Shown piece by piece: positions 59,764-64,000 of a stretch of DNA of 64,000 bases. The notes beneath the pieces were generated by a model that saw nothing but the letters and a program-made list of their open reading frames with translations, was not told the DNA's origin and did no database searches. Both the position numbers and the translations under genes were made by a program. Within the stretch, counting starts at the first letter, position 1. The number at the start of each line of letters is the position of its first letter. The DNA lies in NCBI GenBank assembly GCA_023391285.1, contig JAEWBF010000099.1, forward strand, positions 4,807-68,806, written 5' to 3'. Origin of the DNA: Verrucomicrobiota bacterium. Lineage in GTDB: Bacteria > Verrucomicrobiota > Verrucomicrobiia > Opitutales > Opitutaceae.

Positions 59764-60630
59764 ATGTTTTATCACGATCGAAAACTTCAGTATCGCGTGC
59801 GCGTCGATAAGCCGAATCCGCACTTCGCCAAAATGCTTCAGCAGGCCATCGGCGGCATAGAAGGCGAGATGCGCGTGTGCCTGCAGTATTTGTTTCAGGC
59901 GTGGGGATCGCGGGGGCCGGTGAAGTATCGCGACATGCTGCTGGAGACGGGCACGGAGGAAATCAGCCACATCGAGATGCTCGCGACGGCGGTGGCGTTG
60001 AACCTCGAAGGCGCGCCGACGGAAACGAAAGCGAATGCGGCGCTGCATCCGGTGGTGAATGCGGTGTTGGGCGGAATGGACCCGCGGCATGTGTTATCGA
60101 CCGGATTGGCGGCGATGGCAGCGGACGCGAACGGCGTGCCGTTCAATGGCTCGTGGGTCGTGGCGAGCGGCAATCTGGCGGCCGACATGTATGCGAACGT
60201 GATGGCGGAGGCGACGGGACGCGTGTTGGCCACGCGGCTTTATGAGATGACGGACGATCCGGGGATGAAGGACATGCTGTCGTTCCTGATCGCGCGCGAC
60301 ACGATGCATCAGAATCAGTGGCTCGCGGTGATCGAGGATTTGGGCGGATTGAGCCAGGTGCTGCCGATCCCGAATTCGTTTCCGGAGGAGCTGCAGAAGA
60401 ACGACGTCGCGTATGCGTTTGTGTCGACGCAGCGGGAGCCGGCGGAAAATCCCGGACATCGCTGGACAACGGGCTCCTCGATCGATGGGAAAGGGATGTT
60501 TTCGTTTGTGCAGGGCGCGCCGATGGGGGGCGAGCCGGTGTTGGCGCCGCCGAAGCCGGAAGGGCATGCGCAGACGGAGCAGATGACCGGGGCGCTGACG
60601 GAGGATATCGATCGGCCGTTGAAGCGGTAG
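59764..60630 (+). CDS. Manganese catalase
   Basis: 288 residues from the ATG at 59764 (MFYHDRKLQYRV). A di-manganese catalase that disproportionates hydrogen peroxide without haem. Metal ligands by motif: Glu35 (GIEGEMRVCLQYLFQ), Glu66 and His69 (EEISHIEML), Glu149 (VMAEATGR) and His182 (DTMHQNQW). This matches the known ligand set, shifted by one residue after residue 70. The C-terminus is a short Gly/Pro-rich extension. Followed by a long hairpin. Confidence 0.96.
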   Translation: MFYHDRKLQYRVRVDKPNPHFAKMLQQAIGGIEGEMRVCLQYLFQAWGSRGPVKYRDMLLETGTEEISHIEMLATAVALNLEGAPTETKANAALHPVVNAVLGGMDPRHVLSTGLAAMAADANGVPFNGSWVVASGNLAADMYANVMAEATGRVLATRLYEMTDDPGMKDMLSFLIARDTMHQNQWLAVIEDLGGLSQVLPIPNSFPEELQKNDVAYAFVSTQREPAENPGHRWTTGSSIDGKGMFSFVQGAPMGGEPVLAPPKPEGHAQTEQMTGALTEDIDRPLKR

Positions 60631-60654
60631 AGACTTAACCTGCGGGAGATCAAC

Positions 60655-60699
60655 CCGGCCACGATGCAGAGCGCGATCGATCGCTCTGGTCGTGGCCGG
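60655..60699 (+). terminator. Long hairpin after Mn-catalase
   Basis: Outer arms CCGGCCACGA and TCGTGGCCGG (10 bp) with an inner AGAGCG/CGCTCT pair. Followed by AATGGTTTTGG, so a weak T run; likely a terminator. Confidence 0.65.
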
Positions 60700-60818
60700 A
60701 ATGGTTTTGGGGGAGCGGTGAGCCATCGAAGCCCGACGGGATGTTAGGCTCCACCTGGTCGGGTCGCCAGATTGGGTTTGAGGTTGGGGCGGTTTGGGGC
60801 GATTCGCGGGGGGAGCGA

Positions 60819-61514
60819 ATGTTGGTCTCGGAGATATTTTATTCGTTGCAGGGCGAAGGGGCGCTGACGGGCGTGCCGTCGGTGTTTGTGCGCGCGAGTG
60901 GATGCAACCTGCGCTGCAACTGGTGCGATACGCCGTATGCGTCGTGGGAGCCGGAGGGTGAGCGGCGCACGGTGGCGCAGATCGTGGCCGAGGTTCAGAA
61001 TCATCCGGCGGCGCGGCATGTGGTGCTGACGGGCGGCGAGCCGATGATCGCGAAGGACATCCGTGTGTTGGCGGACGAGATCAAGAAGCTGGGGCATCAT
61101 ATCACGATTGAAACCGCGGCGACGGTGGCGCCGGGCGGGATCGCGTGCGATCTGGCGTCGTTGTCGCCGAAGTTGTTGAACTCGGCGCCGGACGAACGGT
61201 TGAGCCTGGCGTGGAGGAAGAAGCACGAGCAGTTGCGGTGGCAGCCGGACGTGGTGCGGGCGTGGGTGGATCGTTATACGTATCAGTTCAAGTTTGTGAT
61301 TTCGCGGCCGGAGGATGTGGCGGAGATGGAAGGGATGTTGGCGTCGTTGGGGCGGGATATTCCGCGGAGCCGGGTGTTTCTGATGCCGGAAGGAACGACG
61401 CTGGAAGCGATTCGGGAGCGAGCGGGTTGGTTGGGGGAACTGTGCAAGGCGCGAGGCTATCGGTATGCGCACCGGCTGCATATCGAACTCTATGGCAACA
61501 CCCGAGGCACGTGA
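60819..61514 (+). CDS. queE: 7-carboxy-7-deazaguanine synthase
   Basis: 231 residues from the ATG at 60819, preceded by GGGGGGAG. Radical SAM enzyme of queuosine biosynthesis that converts 6-carboxy-tetrahydropterin to 7-carboxy-7-deazaguanine. N-terminus MLVSEIFYSLQGEGALTGVPSVFVR and the cluster CNLRCNWC are diagnostic; TGGEP follows near residue 80. The last 23 bases overlap the ExoD-family gene. No other queuosine gene is in the window. Confidence 0.94.
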   Translation: MLVSEIFYSLQGEGALTGVPSVFVRASGCNLRCNWCDTPYASWEPEGERRTVAQIVAEVQNHPAARHVVLTGGEPMIAKDIRVLADEIKKLGHHITIETAATVAPGGIACDLASLSPKLLNSAPDERLSLAWRKKHEQLRWQPDVVRAWVDRYTYQFKFVISRPEDVAEMEGMLASLGRDIPRSRVFLMPEGTTLEAIRERAGWLGELCKARGYRYAHRLHIELYGNTRGT

Positions 61515-62199
61515 TTCGCGCGAGACGGCGGAGGCGCAAATAAGCGCGCCGCTCAGCGGGCAGAACGTGCTGATCGGGCGGGCGGTGCCGCGGAAGTTGT
61601 CGGACGATCTGGGGCTGATCCTGAGAGAGTTCGAGGTGGAAGATGTGACGCTGCGCGAGGTGTTAGCGGTGATGCATGGGCGAGGTTATGTGCTGCTCGT
61701 GATGTTGCTCGCCCTCCCCTTTTCGACGCCGATTCCGCTGCCGGGATTGTCGACGCCGTTTGGATTGGTGATCGCGTTGATCGGGGGGCGGCTGGCGCTG
61801 GGACGGAAACCATGGCTGCCGGCGAAGTTGTTGGATACGCGGTTGTCGCCGAAGTTTTTCGCGAAGGTGTTTGCGGCGGCGCGGAAGATTTTGCGGGGCT
61901 TCGAGTATTTTCTGCGGCCGCGGATGCTGTGGCTGACGCGGTCGGGAGGAATGCAGCAGCTGCATGCGGTGCCGATTTTGTTGAATGCGTTGATGCTGCT
62001 CCTGCCGCTGCCGGTGCCGATGAGCAATGTGGTGCCGGCGTTTAGCATTTTGTTGTTGGCGGCGGGGCTGTTGGAGCGGGACGGGAGGTTTATCGTGGCG
62101 GGGTATTTGGCGTTTCTGGTGGGCGTGGCGTATTTCGTGGTGGTCGCGGTGCTGGGGGTGGAAGGTTTGGGGAAGTTGTGGGAATGGGTGGCGGGGTGA
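61492..62199 (+). CDS. Exopolysaccharide synthesis protein, ExoD family
   Basis: 235 residues from the ATG at 61492. Membrane protein with the ExoD pattern: LREVLAVMHGRGYVLLVMLLALPFSTPIPLPGLSTPFG near residue 70 (parts VLLVMLLALPF and PIPLPGLSTPFG), then GGRLALGRKPWLPAKLLD and two helix pairs near the end. ExoD is needed for exopolysaccharide production in rhizobia; the mechanism is unknown. The start overlaps queE by 23 bases in another frame, suggesting coupling by position, not function. Confidence 0.88.
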   Translation: MATPEARDSRETAEAQISAPLSGQNVLIGRAVPRKLSDDLGLILREFEVEDVTLREVLAVMHGRGYVLLVMLLALPFSTPIPLPGLSTPFGLVIALIGGRLALGRKPWLPAKLLDTRLSPKFFAKVFAAARKILRGFEYFLRPRMLWLTRSGGMQQLHAVPILLNALMLLLPLPVPMSNVVPAFSILLLAAGLLERDGRFIVAGYLAFLVGVAYFVVVAVLGVEGLGKLWEWVAG

Positions 62200-62203
62200 G
62201 AAC

Positions 62204-62240
62204 GGGTTTTGGGTTTTGAGTTTTGGGTTTTGGGTTGGGG
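62204..62240. repeat. GGGTTTT heptamer tract
   Basis: GGGTTTT-GGGTTTT-GAGTTTT-GGGTTTT-GGGTT, 7-base period, between the ExoD and ligase genes. The same heptamer logic appears inside the methyltransferase gene at 63883-63914. Confidence 0.75.
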
Positions 62241-62282
62241 CGGTAGCTTGGCTTTTGTGAGGAGGAAGGTTTTCTCGGGGGG

Positions 62283-62999
62283 ATGACTTTGGATGTTTTG
62301 CCGACGCGGGTTGGTGGTGCGGCGGAGAATATGGCGTTGGATTTCCTGCTGTTGCAGCGATATCCGCGGGCGGGCGTGCCGCGATTTCGGCATTACGGGT
62401 GGCGGGGGCCGTCGTTTACTTTTGGATACAGCCAGAAAATTGCGTTCGTGCGCGAGCAGCTGCCGGCGGGCGAGCGGTTCGATCTATGCCGGAGGCCGAC
62501 GGGGGGCGGCGTGGTGGATCATCGCGACGACTGGACATTTTCCCTGGTGATTCCGCGGGGACATCCGTTGGAGGATGTGCGGGCGACTCAGAGTTATCGC
62601 GAAGTGCATGAGTGTCTGGCGGAAGCGTTGCGGAGACAGGACGTGCCGGCGGCGACGAAGCAGCAGCCGGATCCGCCGCATGCCAGCGGACCGCTGGGAC
62701 CGGGCGTGTGTTTTCAGCGGGCGGAGCTGTATGACGTTGTGAACACGTCGACCGGCGAGAAGATCGCGGGCGCGGCGCAGAAGCGGAACAAGCATGGACT
62801 GCTGATGCAGGGATCGCTGTGGCGGCCGTCGCTGCGGGTGGCGGTGGATGAGGAACGGTTGCGCGAGGAGTTTGCGGAGCGGCTCGCGCGGGCGTTGGGC
62901 GGGACGGCGGACGCGGTGCCGTGGCCGGAGGTGAACGAGGAGGAAGTCAGCGGGCTGACGGAGGAGTATTCGTCGACGGAGTGGATGGAATTTCGGTAG
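62283..62999 (+). CDS. Lipoate-protein ligase A family protein
   Basis: 238 residues. BPL/LPL catalytic domain with RRPTGGGVVDH (the conserved lipoyl/biotinyl-AMP loop), SLVIPRG and KIAGAAQKRNKHGLLMQGSL with the invariant lysine. Such enzymes transfer lipoate, octanoate or related acyl groups to carrier proteins. No lipoylated-protein gene is near, so the exact substrate is open. Its TAG stop is followed 3 bases later by a palindromic element. Confidence 0.88.
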   Translation: MTLDVLPTRVGGAAENMALDFLLLQRYPRAGVPRFRHYGWRGPSFTFGYSQKIAFVREQLPAGERFDLCRRPTGGGVVDHRDDWTFSLVIPRGHPLEDVRATQSYREVHECLAEALRRQDVPAATKQQPDPPHASGPLGPGVCFQRAELYDVVNTSTGEKIAGAAQKRNKHGLLMQGSLWRPSLRVAVDEERLREEFAERLARALGGTADAVPWPEVNEEEVSGLTEEYSSTEWMEFR

Positions 63000-63001
63000 A
63001 G

Positions 63002-63030
63002 GACGGCGGGGTCGGGAGACCCCGCCCTAC
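63002..63030. repeat. 29-base palindromic element, copy 2
   Basis: Identical to 59475-59503. On the minus strand it begins TAGGGCGGGG, and those first three bases are the stop codon of the methyltransferase gene. Confidence 0.87.
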
Positions 63031-64000
63031 ATCGCAGTGCGGCGCAAAGTGATCACGCACTCGAGGTGGCGGGTTTGGGGGAAGAGGTCGAAAGGTTGGA
63101 CGGCGGTGAGTTCGTAGCCGGCGGCGAGGAAGTCGCGGAGGTCGCGCATCTGCGTGGCAGGATCGCAGGAAACGTAAACGACGGCACGCGGACCGAAGGC
63201 GAAGAGTTGTTGGAGGAAGGCTTGGTCGCAGCCCTTCCGGGGCGGGTCGATGATGACGACAGAATCGGCGGGCGGGAAGGTCAGGCCGGCGAAGATCGCG
63301 GAGGCGTCGCCGGCGAGGAAGGTGGCGTTGGCGATGTGGTTCGCGGTGGCGTTCTCGCGGGCGAACTTGATGGACGTTTCGCTGATTTCGACGCCGGCGA
63401 CGCGTTCGAAGGAAGGCGCGGATGCGAGGGCGAAGAGGCCGCTGCCGCAGTAGGCGTCGACGAGGAAACGCGCGCCGGTTGCGGCGGCCTGGTCGCGGAC
63501 GTAGGTGACGAAGGCGGGAAGGATGAAGGGGTTGTTCTGGAAGAAGTCGCGGGCGAGGAAGTGGAGACGCAGCGGCTGCGCCGCTGCGAGTTGCGAGTTG
63601 AGGGTTGAGGGTTGAGAGCCGGAATCCAAGGACGCGGGAAGAGAGATTTCTTCGGTGATGATGGCGTCGTAGTCGGTAGTGACGGTGCCGGAGGCTTCGC
63701 GGAGGAGGAGCGTGGCGCCGCGGGTGTAGGTGTCGCGTTGGGCGTGAACGCGGGCGCGGACCTCGGTGAGGCGGGTGTTGATGGCGTCGGTTGCGATGGG
63801 GCAGCGCGGGACGTCGATGATGTCGAAGCGGGTGCCTTGGCGTAGAAAGCCGATCGGGAAATCGGATCGAATTCCTGAGGCCGAGTTCTGGGTTTGGGGG
63901 TTTTGAGTTGAAGAGACGGCGGCGGGGACGGTGGTTTCCTGGGAGGCGATGGTGGGGTCGGTGGACGGGACCGACGGCTCGGCCGGAGGCCTCGCCCTAC
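63027..64000 (-). CDS. RNA (uracil-C5-)methyltransferase, RlmD/TrmA family, 5' end outside window
   Basis: The minus frame is open to the right edge (324 codons in the window). Class I SAM fold with YCGSGLFALAS and GVEISETSIKFAREN (SAM binding), IIDPPRKG, and the SCDPAT catalytic loop, ending FPQTRHLECVITL; this is the C5-uracil methyltransferase pattern for 23S rRNA or tRNA. An upstream segment (IGFLRQGTRFDIIDVPRCPI) matches the central part of the family. Two insertions come from repeats: PSTLNSQLAAAQPL (63568-63618) and STQNPQTQNSAS (63883-63914). The frame also runs through a third element at the window edge. Confidence 0.9.
   Translation of the reverse strand, partial: RARPPAEPSVPSTDPTIASQETTVPAAVSSTQNPQTQNSASGIRSDFPIGFLRQGTRFDIIDVPRCPIATDAINTRLTEVRARVHAQRDTYTRGATLLLREASGTVTTDYDAIITEEISLPASLDSGSQPSTLNSQLAAAQPLRLHFLARDFFQNNPFILPAFVTYVRDQAAATGARFLVDAYCGSGLFALASAPSFERVAGVEISETSIKFARENATANHIANATFLAGDASAIFAGLTFPPADSVVIIDPPRKGCDQAFLQQLFAFGPRAVVYVSCDPATQMRDLRDFLAAGYELTAVQPFDLFPQTRHLECVITLRRTAM
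63568..63618. repeat. CTCTCAA heptamer element translated in the RNA methyltransferase
   Basis: In the gene's sense strand: CTCTCAA, CCCTCAA, CCCTCAA, CTCGCAA, CTCGCAG (63618-63584), then hairpin CGCAGCGGC-tgc-GCCGCTGCG (63568-63588). Same order as in nuoD and nuoH. Confidence 0.82.
63883..63914. repeat. Second heptamer tract translated in the RNA methyltransferase
   Basis: Sense strand CAACTCA-AAACCCC-CAAACCC-AGAACTC, 7-base period, reverse complement of the GGGTTTT family at 62204-62240. Confidence 0.55.
63976..64000. repeat. GTAGGGCGAGG-type palindromic element at the window edge
   Basis: GGCTCGGCCGGAGGCCTCGCCCTAC with a GGCC-gga-GGCC core. Related to the nested element at about 19694-19720. 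Read in frame in the methyltransferase gene; may continue past the edge. Confidence 0.6.

Noticed and set aside
60700..60818. PreQ1 riboswitch before queE
   Set aside because: No preQ1 pseudoknot sequence (A-rich tail with paired loop) could be found in the leader.
1..64000. CRISPR array, tRNA, rRNA, insertion sequence or prophage
   Set aside because: No equal-spaced direct repeats with unique spacers, no cloverleaf or T-loop sequence, and no transposase, integrase or phage structural gene was seen. The repeats present are palindromic or 7-10-base arrays.

Overview
The window looks like chromosomal DNA of a high-GC Verrucomicrobiota, most likely from the Opitutales/Opitutaceae. This is inferred from the gene families present, not from a marker gene: no rRNA or tRNA gene and no CRISPR array was seen. 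Most of it is housekeeping and accessory chromosome; there is no phage, plasmid, transposase or integrase gene.

Layout. 1-12.7 kb: a truncated membrane sensor, an SDR epimerase, a rhomboid protease, a DASS-type anion symporter, two small membrane or secreted proteins, then a large coiled-coil protein with a receiver-like N-terminus followed by a PEGA/TonB-C membrane protein, and a single-domain response regulator. 12.7-18.6 kb: a small XRE regulator, pyruvate carboxylase, a secreted HAF-repeat protein. 18.6-28.3 kb: a cysteine-cluster protein, DUF4202, an AspT-type transporter, a GNAT enzyme, an AmpG-like permease with a peptidoglycan amidase, a sigma-54 response regulator with a response-regulator/histidine-kinase hybrid, and a stress-protein pair. 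28.7-36 kb: a RelE-like protein overlapping pssA, dnaN, and a molybdopterin cluster (moaA divergent from moeA, then moaC-moaD-moaE). 36.1-49 kb: a complete membrane-arm and Q-module complex I operon in the order nuoA-B-C-D-I-H-J-K-L-M-M2-N, with no nuoE/F/G. 49-64 kb: gnd, a pyruvyltransferase/glycosyltransferase fusion, an AT3-SGNH acyltransferase, a VOC protein, a TonB receptor, an MBL hydrolase, Mn-catalase, queE, an ExoD-family protein, a lipoate-ligase-family protein and the 3' part of an RNA uracil methyltransferase.

Three things stand out. First, the complex I operon carries two nuoM genes, and the second lacks the central TM7 lysine that its three paralogues (NuoL, NuoM, NuoN) keep. 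Second, the window is saturated with short palindromic and heptamer-based repeats. They sit in nearly every junction of the nuo operon and are also translated inside nuoC, nuoD, nuoI, nuoH, nuoJ, nuoL and the RNA methyltransferase. One heptamer family is frame-neutral on one strand only and is found in genes only in that orientation. The nuoL insertion is a pair of inverted copies with a compensatory base-pair change. Third, base composition of the + strand flips from C-rich to G-rich at about 46.5-48 kb regardless of gene direction. This is the sign expected at a replication origin, with dnaN about 16 kb away.

Functionally, the nuo operon supplies a proton-pumping quinone reductase whose electron donor is unknown. 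The mo genes supply molybdopterin, and the surface-polysaccharide genes after 51 kb probably act on exopolysaccharide. Starts were chosen by overlap with the upstream stop, by domain boundaries, or to exclude repeat-derived leaders. Several are alternatives and are marked as such.
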